NCBI GenBank assembly: GCA_900554645.1
Contig: USIE01000004.1
Span: 16,786 to 80,785, forward strand
Direction of reading: 5' to 3'
DNA from: an uncultured Collinsella sp.
GTDB lineage: Bacteria > Actinomycetota > Coriobacteriia > Coriobacteriales > Coriobacteriaceae
Length of the DNA stretch: 64,000 nt
Notes under the pieces: model-generated
Told to the model about the DNA's origin: nothing
Databases searched by the model: none
Seen by the model: only the letters and a program-made list of their open reading frames with translations
Made by a program: the position numbers and the translations under genes
Shown here: positions 6,558-15,611 of the stretch, one piece after another
How the letters are laid out: every line of letters begins with the position of its first letter
Position numbering within the stretch: the stretch's first letter is position 1

Positions 6558-8789
6558 GTGGCACACAATAAACTGGAGGCAAACCTCCAAGACCAGCACG
6601 GGCAAGGCGGGCACGGAGCCATCCCCCTCTCCGCTGGCATGCTGCTCGTAACGCTCGGCGTCGTCTATGGTGACATCGGCACGAGCCCCATGTACACCAT
6701 GAAATCAATCGTCGCCAACAACGGCGGCATCGGTACCGTCAGCGAGGACATGATCCTGGGCGCGCTTTCGCTCGTCATCTGGACCATGACGCTCGTGACC
6801 ACGGTCAAGTACGTAGTAATCGCCATGAAGGCCGACAACCACAACGAAGGCGGCATCTTCGCCCTGTTCAGCCTCGTACGCAAGGTGGCACCATGGCTGA
6901 TTCTGCCCGCCATGATCGGCGGTGCGGCACTGCTTGCCGACGGCATCCTCACCCCCGCCGTCACGGTCACCACAGCCATCGAGGGTCTGCGCACCATCGA
7001 ATGGGGCCATGCGCTGCTGGGCGACGGCCAGACCAACGTCATCATCATCACAATCATCATTATCTGCGGCCTATTTGCCATGCAGCGCGCCGGCACCTCG
7101 TCAATCGGCAAGCTCTTCGGCCCGCTCATGACGCTGTGGTTCCTGTTCCTGGCAGGCGCCGGTCTGTTCAACATGCTCGGCAACCTGTCCATCTTGCGCG
7201 CGCTCAACCCCATCCGCGGCATTATGTTCCTGTTCTCGCCCATCAACCATTCGGGCATTATGGTGCTCGGCTTTGTCTTCCTGTCGACAACCGGTGCCGA
7301 GGCACTCTACTCGGACATGGGCCACGTGGGCAAGGCAAACATCTATGCATCCTGGCCATTTGTTAAGGCGGCCCTTATCCTCAACTATCTGGGTCAGGGA
7401 GCTTGGCTACTCGCCAATAACTCCAACCCCCAGATGCTCGCGATGGATATCGTCAACCCGTTCTATATGATGCTCCCCGAGCCCCTGCGCCCCTTTGCCA
7501 TCGTGCTTTCGGCCGTGGCGGCCATCATTGCCTCGCAGGCGCTCATCACCGGCTCGTTCTCGCTGGTATCCGAGGCAACGCGTCTCAACCTTATGCCGCA
7601 TCTGCGCATCCACTACCCCAGCGACACCAAGGGCCAGCTCTATATTCCGCTCGTCAATAACATCATGTGGGTCGGCTGCATCTTCATCGTGCTGCTGTTC
7701 CAAAACTCCGAGCGCATGGAGAGCGCCTACGGCCTCGCCATTACCGTGACCATGCTCATGACCACGACGCTTTTGACGAGCTACATCGCCGGCATCCTCA
7801 AGCACAGGCTGGGTGCCTGCGTCTTCGCCCTGCTCTTTGGTGCCATTGAGCTGTGCTTCTTCGCCTCGTGCCTCACCATGTTCTTTGACGGCGGCTACGT
7901 CATGATCTTCCTGGCCGCACTGCTGTTTGGCCTTATGTACGTGTGGCGCCGCGGCACCGCCATCGAGCGCACGCAGACGATTCTGTTGCCCGTCTCCAAG
8001 TACATCGATCAGCTCAACCGCCTGCGCAACGACGAGACCTATCCCGTGCTCGCCGACAATCTGGTATTTCTCACCAACAGCCCCGACCCGCTCACGCTCG
8101 ACCGCGACGTGCTCTATTCCATCCTGGATAAGCATCCCAAGCGCGCCAAGGCATATTGGTTCATTAACGTGCACGTTACCGACGAACCCTATACGCACGA
8201 GTATTCCGTCGAGACCTTTGGCACGGACTTCCTCTTCCGCGTTCGCCTGGACCTGGGCTTTAAAGTCAACCAGCGCGTCAACGCTTATCTGCGTCAGATC
8301 GTCGGCGACTTGATGGCATCGGGCGAGCTGCCGCCGCAACATCACATCTACTCCATCTACGAGACACGCGGCAACGTGGGTGACTTCCGCTTTTGTATGC
8401 TGCGCAAGATGCTTGCCCCCGAAACGGACATCAACCGCAATGACCACCGCGTGATGGCCATCAAGTACGCCGTCCGCCGCGCCTGCGGAAGCCCGGCACG
8501 CTGGTACGGTCTTGAGAACTCGGCCATCATCATCGAGTACGTGCCGCTGTTTGCCCGCATGCGCCCGGCCGTTAAGCTCGTGCGCACCCAGGTGCCGCTC
8601 GAGGTTCAGATCGAAGAGGCCGAGGAAATGGAAGTCGACATCTTTTCGGACGACTTGGTCAACGGCAACGAGGCCGGTAGGGACATGAACGTCGATCCCA
8701 CCGAGCTGCTCGAGAGCGTCGCCGATACGCCCGAACAGCAACTGCTCGACGGCCTCGAAAGTGAACAACTCAACGACGCCAACTTCTAG
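6558..8789 (+). CDS. kup: Kup-family potassium uptake transporter
   Basis: The 743-residue protein is a KUP/HAK/KT potassium:proton symporter. The family signature GVVYGDIGTSPMYT lies in the first span, followed by about eleven more membrane spans and a cytoplasmic C-terminal domain. It is longer than E. coli Kup (622) because of an acidic C-terminal extension (EEAEEMEVDIFSDD). The GTG at 6558 has AAGGGAG at the right spacing; the ATG at 6540 does not. The gene stands alone, ended by a terminator. No ydaO-type c-di-AMP riboswitch is visible upstream. Confidence 0.92.
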   Translation: MAHNKLEANLQDQHGQGGHGAIPLSAGMLLVTLGVVYGDIGTSPMYTMKSIVANNGGIGTVSEDMILGALSLVIWTMTLVTTVKYVVIAMKADNHNEGGIFALFSLVRKVAPWLILPAMIGGAALLADGILTPAVTVTTAIEGLRTIEWGHALLGDGQTNVIIITIIIICGLFAMQRAGTSSIGKLFGPLMTLWFLFLAGAGLFNMLGNLSILRALNPIRGIMFLFSPINHSGIMVLGFVFLSTTGAEALYSDMGHVGKANIYASWPFVKAALILNYLGQGAWLLANNSNPQMLAMDIVNPFYMMLPEPLRPFAIVLSAVAAIIASQALITGSFSLVSEATRLNLMPHLRIHYPSDTKGQLYIPLVNNIMWVGCIFIVLLFQNSERMESAYGLAITVTMLMTTTLLTSYIAGILKHRLGACVFALLFGAIELCFFASCLTMFFDGGYVMIFLAALLFGLMYVWRRGTAIERTQTILLPVSKYIDQLNRLRNDETYPVLADNLVFLTNSPDPLTLDRDVLYSILDKHPKRAKAYWFINVHVTDEPYTHEYSVETFGTDFLFRVRLDLGFKVNQRVNAYLRQIVGDLMASGELPPQHHIYSIYETRGNVGDFRFCMLRKMLAPETDINRNDHRVMAIKYAVRRACGSPARWYGLENSAIIIEYVPLFARMRPAVKLVRTQVPLEVQIEEAEEMEVDIFSDDLVNGNEAGRDMNVDPTELLESVADTPEQQLLDGLESEQLNDANF

Positions 8790-8811
8790 CGACGTCACAA
8801 ATCAACGAAAG

Positions 8812-8847
8812 CGGCCCTGCACCTCACGGGAGATGCAGGGCCGTTTT
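8812..8847 (+). terminator. Intrinsic terminator
   Basis: CGGCCCTGCA pairs with TGCAGGGCCG around a 12-base loop, followed by TTTT. It separates the convergent kup and bile salt hydrolase genes. Confidence 0.88.
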
Positions 8848-8868
8848 GCATTGCGGTAAAGCTATCGG

Positions 8869-9834
8869 CTACGAACGGCGCGGCTCGGGAACCACGAGCC
8901 TATCGGGGCTCGCGCCCTCGGCATCCATCAGGCTCACGTAGCGAATCGACGGATCCCCATACATCGCGTAGTAATAATTGCCCGTGCGCGCGCTAAAGCA
9001 TCCGGTGTAGATAGTCTTCTCGAACTTGCCATCGCCCATCCTGGACGCTCCCTCGATCATCACCACGCCCTCGAGCGAGCGGAACATGCGAACGACGTTT
9101 TCGGTCTCGCTCTCCTTTTGCGGGTAATTGGCATTGAGGTACGCCGCCTTTACAAAACGGCTCGGCGAATAGCAATCGCCCGGAATGCCGCGCATGCCGG
9201 CACCGGCTCCATAGGGCTTGAGCTCGGCGCCACGCCATGTCGCCGTCTGCGGAAAATCGCTTGTGGCGGTGATATAGGTGCGCAGGTTTTCCATGTGCCA
9301 CGGGAAGGTCGGCTGGTTGGCAAGGGTGTCGACCGGATCGTCGTATACATGCAGGCCGTCAGCCATCATCTCGACCACGATGCTGCGCTGGCTGTCGCCG
9401 ATAATCCAATGGAGCAGCGACACGCCCAGCCCCTCTCCGGCAGATTTGGCGACAATCACCGTGTCGCGCAGCGCGGCCTCGACCTCATCGACCGTCGAGA
9501 ACGTCGCTGCCACCCACAGGGGGAACTCATAGGCCGCGATATTGGTCTTGCCGTCGACAGGGTCCTCGGCATACTCGGCATAACCCGGGAAATTGAGACC
9601 CGCCACGGCGAGGCCCGCATCGTTGCCGCAATCGAAGAACATAGGGTAGTTCCTGTAATCGATGCACATACCAATCACCGCGTGCGCCGCTGTCGCGTCG
9701 TCGATAAACGAATACGGAATGTGAAACCCGCGCGGCATCACGCGAACCTGTTGGCCGTAGTCAAAGCTCCAGTCGAGATTGCGGCCCAGATACATGTGGC
9801 CAGAATTATCGGTAAATCGAATACTCGTACACAT
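8869..9834 (-). CDS. bsh: Bile salt hydrolase / choloylglycine hydrolase family
   Basis: The 321-residue product is an Ntn-hydrolase of the choloylglycine hydrolase family, which cleaves the amide bond of glycine- or taurine-conjugated bile acids. Starting at the ATG 9834 (AGGAGG upstream) puts Cys at position 2, the nucleophile exposed when Met1 is removed. Arg18 and Asp21 (LGRNLDW), Asn81 (AGLNFPG) and the SRFVKA Arg near the C-terminus all match known catalytic positions. A longer frame from 9897 would bury Cys2 and is rejected. It has no signal peptide and should be cytoplasmic. Bile salt hydrolysis fits a gut Collinsella. Penicillin V acylase activity is the main alternative within the family. 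Confidence 0.9.
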   Translation of the reverse strand: MCTSIRFTDNSGHMYLGRNLDWSFDYGQQVRVMPRGFHIPYSFIDDATAAHAVIGMCIDYRNYPMFFDCGNDAGLAVAGLNFPGYAEYAEDPVDGKTNIAAYEFPLWVAATFSTVDEVEAALRDTVIVAKSAGEGLGVSLLHWIIGDSQRSIVVEMMADGLHVYDDPVDTLANQPTFPWHMENLRTYITATSDFPQTATWRGAELKPYGAGAGMRGIPGDCYSPSRFVKAAYLNANYPQKESETENVVRMFRSLEGVVMIEGASRMGDGKFEKTIYTGCFSARTGNYYYAMYGDPSIRYVSLMDAEGASPDRLVVPEPRRS

Positions 9835-9975
9835 AGCGCCTCCTAGCTTTACGTTCTTGCTAATTTCATTGTCTCCAAACAAAAAGGCGCTAAACACAAA
9901 AGCCCGGACATGACAACAATGTCACGCCCGGACTATTCAAGCAGGATAAACTCAACCAAGTTAACCCCGCAGGTC

Positions 9976-10083
9976 GTCTAAGGGGTCAAAGTGCCGCAGA
10001 TTGCCACGAAAGAGGAGCAAAGCGTACTTAAGGTACGCGAGCGACGATTGAGCGGCAAGGTGCGGTGCTTTGACCCCTTAGAC
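9976..10083. repeat. 108-bp symmetric imperfect hairpin element
   Basis: The ends (9976-9998 and 10061-10083) are inverted copies matching at 21 of 23 bases, with core GGGGTCAAAG / CTTTGACCCC. The centre is GCGTAC-TTAAG-GTACGC. The right arm contains the stop codon of the deformylase-like gene. It could act as a large transcription terminator or be a MITE-like insertion; there is no long T-run. Confidence 0.6.
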
Positions 10084-10497
10084 CAACTTTCCTAGACAGT
10101 GATCGATCATATGCTGGATCATCTGTGCCTCAAAGCCCGCGTAGTCGCGGCGGCACTCCTTCATCTTGCCGTCGACGATCTGGTCAAAGGCAACCTTGCA
10201 CTTGATGTAGCGCGTGGACTTGGTGACCTCCTCGTGCGTCAGGCAGCTCTCCTCCATCTTGCTGGCACCCAGGCCAAACACCAGACGGGGGTTGTAGAGC
10301 ACATGGGGCTCGCCGGCGTCGTCCAGATAGACGCAGACCTTCTTGGTGACGCCGATCTGGTTGGCGGCCAAGCAGCCGGCATCATCGAGCGACTTGATGG
10401 TATCAATCAGATCCTGAGCGACCGACTCGTCCTCGACAGTCGCAACCTCGCAACGCTGAGACAGGATAGCCTCGTCGCGGCAGAGCTCTTTAATCAT
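10078..10497 (-). CDS. Degenerate peptide deformylase-like protein
   Basis: The 139-residue product aligns with the protein at 2343-2753 and with peptide deformylases but has lost key residues. Motif 1 is GCLAANQIG (residues 41-49; Gln kept, one Gly changed to Cys). Motif 2 is EESCLT (residues 82-87; Cys kept, Gly lost). Motif 3 is HMIDH (residues 129-133), so both metal-binding His remain but the catalytic Glu is Met. It may bind a metal yet should not deformylate peptides by the usual mechanism. The start at 10497 follows GGAGG; the upstream ATG at 10509 overlaps that site. Its stop codon lies in the hairpin element at 9976-10083. Confidence 0.75.
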   Translation of the reverse strand: MIKELCRDEAILSQRCEVATVEDESVAQDLIDTIKSLDDAGCLAANQIGVTKKVCVYLDDAGEPHVLYNPRLVFGLGASKMEESCLTHEEVTKSTRYIKCKVAFDQIVDGKMKECRRDYAGFEAQMIQHMIDHCLGKLV

Positions 10498-10690
10498 ACG
10501 TTCCTCCATAGGGGTCGTTGTAACTGCTTAAGTATACGGTACCCACTCATTTTCATGCGAAAAATACCGTCCGTCTGCTACAAAGCGCCGAACATCAACA
10601 TGCGAGGAACAACAGCGTCGTAAAGGGGCTATAGTGAGTGAGTTCGTGTCAATCGGCCTAAACTCGGGGCCGAACAAGGAAAGGGTATGC

Positions 10691-12001
10691 ATGGACGAAC
10701 TATTTCACGTCAGCGAGCGCAAGTCCACAATCGGGACCGAACTTCGCGCTGGACTGACAACATTCCTGGCGATGGCCTACATCATCGCCGTCAACCCCGC
10801 GGTGCTCTCGGGCGCTGGCATCGATGCGGGAGCGCTCGCCTGCGCCACCTGCCTGGGCGCCGGCATCATGACCATCTGCATGGGCATCTTCGCCAACCGC
10901 CCGCTCGCCTGCGCGTCGGGCTTAGGCGTCAACGCGATGATCGCTGGAATCGCCACCACCGTCTGCGGCGGTGACTGGCACGTGGCCATGAGCGTCATCT
11001 TCCTTGAGGGCGTCGTCATCTTGCTGCTCGTGCTTTGTGGCCTGCGCGAGGCCATCATGGACGCCATCCCCGTGGTTCTGCGCCACGCTATCTCGGTGGG
11101 CCTGGGCCTGTTCATCGCCATGATTGGCCTGTGCGATGCCGGCATTATCACCGCTGGCGCCGGTACACTCGTCGGTCTGGGCGACATCACCTCCCCCACC
11201 TTCATCGTCGGCATCATCTCCATCCTGGTGACGGTCGCCCTCGCCTGCCGCAACGTCCCCGGCTCGCTGCTCATCGGCATCGTCGTCGCCGTCATCGCCG
11301 GTATCCCCCTAGGTGTGACCCAGGCTCCGACCGGTATCATCGCCCCGCTCGACTTCTCGAGCATCGGTGGCCCCATCGCCGACGCCGGCGGCGTGCCCGC
11401 CATCGTCAAGGTCCTTACCGACCCCACGCTCCTCGTCATCTCGTTCTCGCTGCTCATGAGTGACTTCTTCGACACCATGGGCACCGCGATGGCCGTGGCC
11501 AAGCAGGGCGAGTTCCTCACCGACGACGGCAACGTCGAGAATATCAAGGAGATCCTGATCGTCGACTCCGCCGCCGCCGCTGTGGGCGGTTTCATGGGCG
11601 TCTCCTCCATCACCACCTTCGTCGAGTCCACCTCTGGCGCTGCCGACGGTGGCCGCACGGGCCTCACCTCCGTCACCACCGGCGTGCTGTTCATTCTCGC
11701 TGCGTTCTTCTCCCCCATCGTCACCATCGTTTCCAGCGCCGCCACCTGCGGCGCCCTGGTCTACGTCGGCTACCTCATGATGAGCGAGGCCTCCGAGATC
11801 GACTGGTCCGACGTGTCGCAGGGTTTCCCGGCGTTCATGATTGTCGCCGGCGTGCCCTTCACCTACTCCATCTCTGCCGGCATTGGCCTGGGCTTTATCG
11901 CCTACGTGATCGTCGCGCTCTTTAAGGGCGAGGCTTCCAAGATCAAGCCGCTCATGTGGATCGCAGCCCTTGCCTTCCTCGTCTACTTCTTCGTGGCGTA
12001 A
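10691..12001 (+). CDS. AzgA-type purine (NCS2) permease
   Basis: The 436-residue protein is an NCS2 permease of the AzgA adenine/guanine/hypoxanthine group. It has the family-typical N-terminus TELRAGLTTFLAMAYIIAVNP, the GLGVNAM segment and SDFFDTMGT in the eighth-span region, with about 13-14 membrane spans. It imports nucleobases with protons. The ATG at 10691 follows AAGGAAAGGG; the frame extends to 10634 but without a site. No purine riboswitch is recognisable in the 190 bases upstream. It is followed by a terminator. Confidence 0.88.
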   Translation: MDELFHVSERKSTIGTELRAGLTTFLAMAYIIAVNPAVLSGAGIDAGALACATCLGAGIMTICMGIFANRPLACASGLGVNAMIAGIATTVCGGDWHVAMSVIFLEGVVILLLVLCGLREAIMDAIPVVLRHAISVGLGLFIAMIGLCDAGIITAGAGTLVGLGDITSPTFIVGIISILVTVALACRNVPGSLLIGIVVAVIAGIPLGVTQAPTGIIAPLDFSSIGGPIADAGGVPAIVKVLTDPTLLVISFSLLMSDFFDTMGTAMAVAKQGEFLTDDGNVENIKEILIVDSAAAAVGGFMGVSSITTFVESTSGAADGGRTGLTSVTTGVLFILAAFFSPIVTIVSSAATCGALVYVGYLMMSEASEIDWSDVSQGFPAFMIVAGVPFTYSISAGIGLGFIAYVIVALFKGEASKIKPLMWIAALAFLVYFFVA

Positions 12002-12028
12002 CAGCATAGTCTGCTAAAGCAAAACAAC

Positions 12029-12066
12029 AAGGCGCGGAATCGCATCGAGCGGCTCCGCGCCTTTCT
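12029..12066 (+). terminator. Intrinsic terminator
   Basis: AAGGCGCGGA pairs with TCCGCGCCTT around a loop that itself folds, followed by TCTTTT. Confidence 0.85.
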
Positions 12067-12138
12067 TTTAGCGTCTGCCCCCGTGCCAGCGTGCGACAAT
12101 TGAGGCTGTCAATATCACAACACCGAGAGAAGCCTGCC

Positions 12139-12804
12139 TTGGAAGTGCATCAGAAGCAGATAACCGTTTATTCAGAGTGTGCAGAAGGCGCGCCCGTCAT
12201 CTACCTCCCCGTGGTTATGGGCGACGGTAGTGAAGTCTACGAGCGCTGCCGAGAGCTCGACTGCCCGCCGTTCACCCTTGTCGCCATCGGAGGACTCGAT
12301 TGGAATCGCGAGTTGAGCCCCTGGGAATGTGAGGGAACTATACGAGATGCCGAGCCCTTTGGCGGACAGGCTGCTGGTTTTCTTGACGAGTTGTTGAAGC
12401 AGATAATCCCCCAGGCCGAATCATCGCTCCCGCAACCACCCGCCTGGCGCGGCGTTGCCGGCTACTCGTTGGCGGGCCTCTTTTCGCTTTGGGCCCTCTG
12501 GCAGACCGGTACCTTTGACCGCGCCGCAAGTGCATCGGGGTCGCTGTGGTTCCCCGGCTTTATCGACTACGCGCGAGAGCGCACGATGACAGCCACGCCC
12601 GACGCCGCCTATCTGTCGCTCGGTAAAAAGGAAACCAAGACGCCCAACCGCATGATGCGGCACGTACTCGACGATACGCGTGCGATGGAAGAGCTGTTTA
12701 TCGAGCATGACATTCCAACAACGCTGGAGCTCAACCCCGGCAACCACTTTGCCCAAACTGACCTGCGCATGGCGCGCGGCATCCACTGGATACTGACGCA
12801 TTAA
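12139..12804 (+). CDS. Putative esterase, alpha/beta hydrolase
   Basis: The 221-residue product resembles the esterase family that includes Fes/IroE and S-formylglutathione hydrolase-like enzymes. The nucleophile elbow is GYSLAGL (about residues 127-133), followed by GSLWFPG; a late His is found in NPGNHFAQ near the C-terminus. It has no signal peptide and is probably cytoplasmic. Start choice is weak: a TTG at 12139 or GTG at 12145 follows a GAGAGAAG stretch, and the frame continues to a GTG at 12091. The substrate is unknown. Confidence 0.72.
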   Translation: MEVHQKQITVYSECAEGAPVIYLPVVMGDGSEVYERCRELDCPPFTLVAIGGLDWNRELSPWECEGTIRDAEPFGGQAAGFLDELLKQIIPQAESSLPQPPAWRGVAGYSLAGLFSLWALWQTGTFDRAASASGSLWFPGFIDYARERTMTATPDAAYLSLGKKETKTPNRMMRHVLDDTRAMEELFIEHDIPTTLELNPGNHFAQTDLRMARGIHWILTH

Positions 12805-12844
12805 AAATGGCGTCCACGCGTACATACGCATGGATGCCATTTTT
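12803..12844. terminator. Bidirectional terminator
   Basis: AAAAATGGCGTCCA and TGGATGCCATTTTT form a long stem with A and T runs on opposite sides. It serves both the esterase gene and the convergent uracil permease gene. Confidence 0.88.
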
Positions 12845-12864
12845 AATTTGGCTGAACGCAGCTA

Positions 12865-14199
12865 CTATTCGGCAGTCTCCTCAAGCTCGGAAGTATCGAA
12901 CTCAAAGTCATTACCGGGCAGGATGGCGTTGAGCACAATGCCCACCAGCGAGCCCACGGCAAGGCCCGAAAGCGAAATCGTCACGCCGCCCAGCTCCAGC
13001 ACGATGGCACCGGCGGTACTGTAGGCAATGCCGAGCGAAAGCACGAGCACCAAAGCCGCAACCAGCACATTGCGGTTGTTCTGGAAATCAACCTGATTCT
13101 CGATAAGGTTGCGAACGCCCACGGCACTGATCATGCCGTAGAGCACGAGCGACACGCCGCCGATTACACACGCCGGCATAGCAGCGATCACAGCAGCAAA
13201 CTTGGGGCAGAACGAAAGCACGATGGCGCAGCAGGCGGCAATGCGAATCACGCGCGGGTCGAACACGCGCGTCAGGGCAAGCACGCCGGTGTTCTCGCCA
13301 TACGTCGTATTGGCGGGGGCGCCAAAAAGCGATGCCAAGATGGTCGCCAGGCCATCGCCGAGCAAGGTACGGTGCAGACCGGGATCGGCAATGTAATTGC
13401 GTTCGCAGGTAGAGCCAATGGCGGAGATATCGCCGATATGCTCGATCATAGTTGCAAAGGCCAGCGGCATGATGGTGATGATGGCCGTCGTGGCAAGACC
13501 GCTATCGAACTGCGGTCCAAAGAGCGCAAACACGGTGTTGTCCCACACGACGGGCAAGCCAACCCAGGGGGCAGCTGCGACGCCAGAGAAGTCGACCTCA
13601 CCCAACGCAGCCGCAACGGCATAGCTCACCACCACGCCCAGCAGAATCGGCACGATCTTGACCATGCCGCGGCCCCAGATGTTGCAGATGATGATCACGG
13701 CCACAGCGATAACGGCGACAAGCCAGTTGGTCTGACAGTTGGCAATGGCAGAGCTCGCTAGGATCAGGCCGATGGAAATGACGATGGGGCCGGTCACCAC
13801 CGGCGGAAAGAAGCGCATGACACGTTTGGCGCCAAATGCGCGGAACAGCGCCGCCAGCACCGGATAGAGCAGGCCGGCGCAGGCAACGCCCAGGCAAGCG
13901 TAGGGCAAAAGCTCGGCCTCGCCGTTGGGTGCAATGGCGGCATAACCCGCGATAAAGGCAAACGACGAGCCCAGAAACGCGGGCACCTTACCACGCGATA
14001 GAAAATGAAACAGCAGCGTGCCGATGCCGGCGAACAGAAGCGTCGCCGAAACGGAAAGGCCGGTGAGCACGGGCACGAGCACCGTGGCTCCGAACATCGC
14101 AAACATGTGTTGCAAACCCAACACGAACATGCGCGGGCGGCCGAGCGATGATGCATCGTAGATGGCATCGGTGACGGCGGGCGTCGAGGATTGGGACAT
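12865..14199 (-). CDS. uraA: Uracil permease, NCS2 family
   Basis: The 444-residue protein is a uracil:proton symporter of the UraA group. Typical features are GLQHMFAMFGATVLVPVLTG in the first span, the SSFAFIAGY segment in span 3 and FATMIEHIGD in span 8, where the Glu binds uracil. About 14 spans are visible. It starts at an ATG with AAAGGA upstream and is ended by the bidirectional terminator at 12803. I looked for a PyrR-binding leader upstream and saw none. Confidence 0.9.
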   Translation of the reverse strand: MSQSSTPAVTDAIYDASSLGRPRMFVLGLQHMFAMFGATVLVPVLTGLSVSATLLFAGIGTLLFHFLSRGKVPAFLGSSFAFIAGYAAIAPNGEAELLPYACLGVACAGLLYPVLAALFRAFGAKRVMRFFPPVVTGPIVISIGLILASSAIANCQTNWLVAVIAVAVIIICNIWGRGMVKIVPILLGVVVSYAVAAALGEVDFSGVAAAPWVGLPVVWDNTVFALFGPQFDSGLATTAIITIMPLAFATMIEHIGDISAIGSTCERNYIADPGLHRTLLGDGLATILASLFGAPANTTYGENTGVLALTRVFDPRVIRIAACCAIVLSFCPKFAAVIAAMPACVIGGVSLVLYGMISAVGVRNLIENQVDFQNNRNVLVAALVLVLSLGIAYSTAGAIVLELGGVTISLSGLAVGSLVGIVLNAILPGNDFEFDTSELEETAE

Positions 14200-14322
14200 G
14201 GAAGTCCTTTCATGATGGAAGGGCGATCAGGCATATCGGATAACCTGCCCGAACGATACGATCCGGACCATTGTACGTGATACGTCATGTCTCGCGCGCG
14301 CCGTCACCTGCAAGCGGTAGCG

Positions 14323-15456
14323 TTACTTCCAAACGCGCTCGGCAATGCGCTTGACCAGCGCGATCTTTGCCCACTGTTCGTCCTCGGTCAGCTTGTTGCC
14401 AATCTCGCAGCTGGCAAAGCCGCACTGGGGCGACAGGTACAGGTTCTCGAGCGGCACATACTTTGCGGCCTCGTGGATACGTTCGACGATAACGTCCTCG
14501 TCCTCAAGCTCAGCCGCCTTGGTGGTCACCAGACCCAGCACGACCTTCTTGCCGGGAGCAACGTACTTGAGCGGCTCAAAGCCACCGGCGCGTGGCGTAT
14601 CGAACTCAAGGTAGAACGCGTCAACGTTCTCATGTACGAACAGGTACGGCGCAATGGGATCGTAACCACCCTCGAAGGCATACGTGGAGTGATAGTTGCC
14701 GCGGCACACGTGCGTGTTGATAACCAGATCGTCGGGCTTGCCCGCGATGGCGGCATTGTTGAGCGCCACGCCCAGCTCGCTCACCTTTTGCAGGTCAACC
14801 GGGCTCATGCCGGCCTTGGACACAAAGTCGGTATCGCAATAGATGCCCCAGGTGCAGTCATCAAATTGGATGTTGCGGCAGCCTGCTGCGTACAGGTCGG
14901 CGATCACCGTGCGATAAGCGGCCGCAATGGCGTCGGCAAGTTCCTCATCGGTCTTATAGACAGCGCGCAGGCTCTCCTGCTGGCCGTCGCAGCGATCGAG
15001 CGTGACCTCAGAGAACGTCTGGATCGGCGCCGGAATGGTCTGGCGTGCGACCTGGCCCTCCCCCTCAAGCGCCTTGACGAACTTAAAATGCTCGACGAAC
15101 GGGTGGTTCTCGCCGCTAATGGGACCAGTAACCACGGCGGTGTCGGCCGTCGTCTCCTCATCATGGAACATATAACCCGTGCGTGAGGTGCGGCGCTCAA
15201 TGCCGTTAAGGCCCCACATAAAATCGAGGTGCCAGTAGCTGCGGCGGAACTCGCCATCGGTGATCACCTGCAGGCCGGCGGCCTTCTGCTTGGCCACCAA
15301 ATCGCGAATGGCATCGTCCTCGACGGCCTTAAGGCCGGAAGCGTCGAGTTTACCCGCGACATAGGCGGCACGGGCGTCCTTTACAGCCTGCGGACGAAGA
15401 AAGCTGCCGACGATATCGGCGCGAAACGGCGCGTTCGGTTGAATCGAAGTGCTCAT
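14323..15456 (-). CDS. MetE-like cobalamin-independent methyltransferase
   Basis: The 377-residue product is a stand-alone relative of the C-terminal catalytic half of MetE (YxjG/YxjH type), which moves a methyl group to homocysteine to make methionine. The zinc ligands are visible: His and Cys in INTHVCRG, Glu in YLEFDT and Cys in SPQCGFAS. There is no folate-binding N-terminal half, so the methyl donor may differ from methyl-tetrahydrofolate-triglutamate. The ATG at 15456 follows AGGGAG. A LysR gene lies upstream on the same strand with two inverted repeats between, suggesting regulation by methionine supply. Confidence 0.85.
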   Translation of the reverse strand: MSTSIQPNAPFRADIVGSFLRPQAVKDARAAYVAGKLDASGLKAVEDDAIRDLVAKQKAAGLQVITDGEFRRSYWHLDFMWGLNGIERRTSRTGYMFHDEETTADTAVVTGPISGENHPFVEHFKFVKALEGEGQVARQTIPAPIQTFSEVTLDRCDGQQESLRAVYKTDEELADAIAAAYRTVIADLYAAGCRNIQFDDCTWGIYCDTDFVSKAGMSPVDLQKVSELGVALNNAAIAGKPDDLVINTHVCRGNYHSTYAFEGGYDPIAPYLFVHENVDAFYLEFDTPRAGGFEPLKYVAPGKKVVLGLVTTKAAELEDEDVIVERIHEAAKYVPLENLYLSPQCGFASCEIGNKLTEDEQWAKIALVKRIAERVWK

Positions 15457-15496
15457 AGATATCTCCCTTTGCATTGGTTGCTTTACCGGGACAGAG

Positions 15497-15564
15497 TATG
15501 AGCGCTCATATGACCATCGTAAAATATACGTTTATAACAGTTTGATATAGATGTTTCCTATATC
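15497..15564. promoter_or_regulatory. Two inverted repeats upstream of MetE-like gene
   Basis: TATGAGCGCTCATA (15497-15510) is a perfect 14-base palindrome. GATATAG-ATGTTTC-CTATATC (15544-15564) is a perfect seven-base inverted repeat with seven-base spacer. Both lie between the LysR stop and the methyltransferase start and are plausible operators for the LysR protein. Confidence 0.5.
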
Positions 15565-15611
15565 AGTCTGGACTGTCATAAAGAGACTTGAACCGTGCGG
15601 AGCACAGCAGC

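Noticed and set aside
10498-10690. Purine riboswitch before the AzgA-type permease
   Set aside because: The three-stem core with conserved junction bases is absent.
14200-14322. PyrR-type attenuator before uraA
   Set aside because: No PyrR binding loop and no antiterminator/terminator pair could be found.
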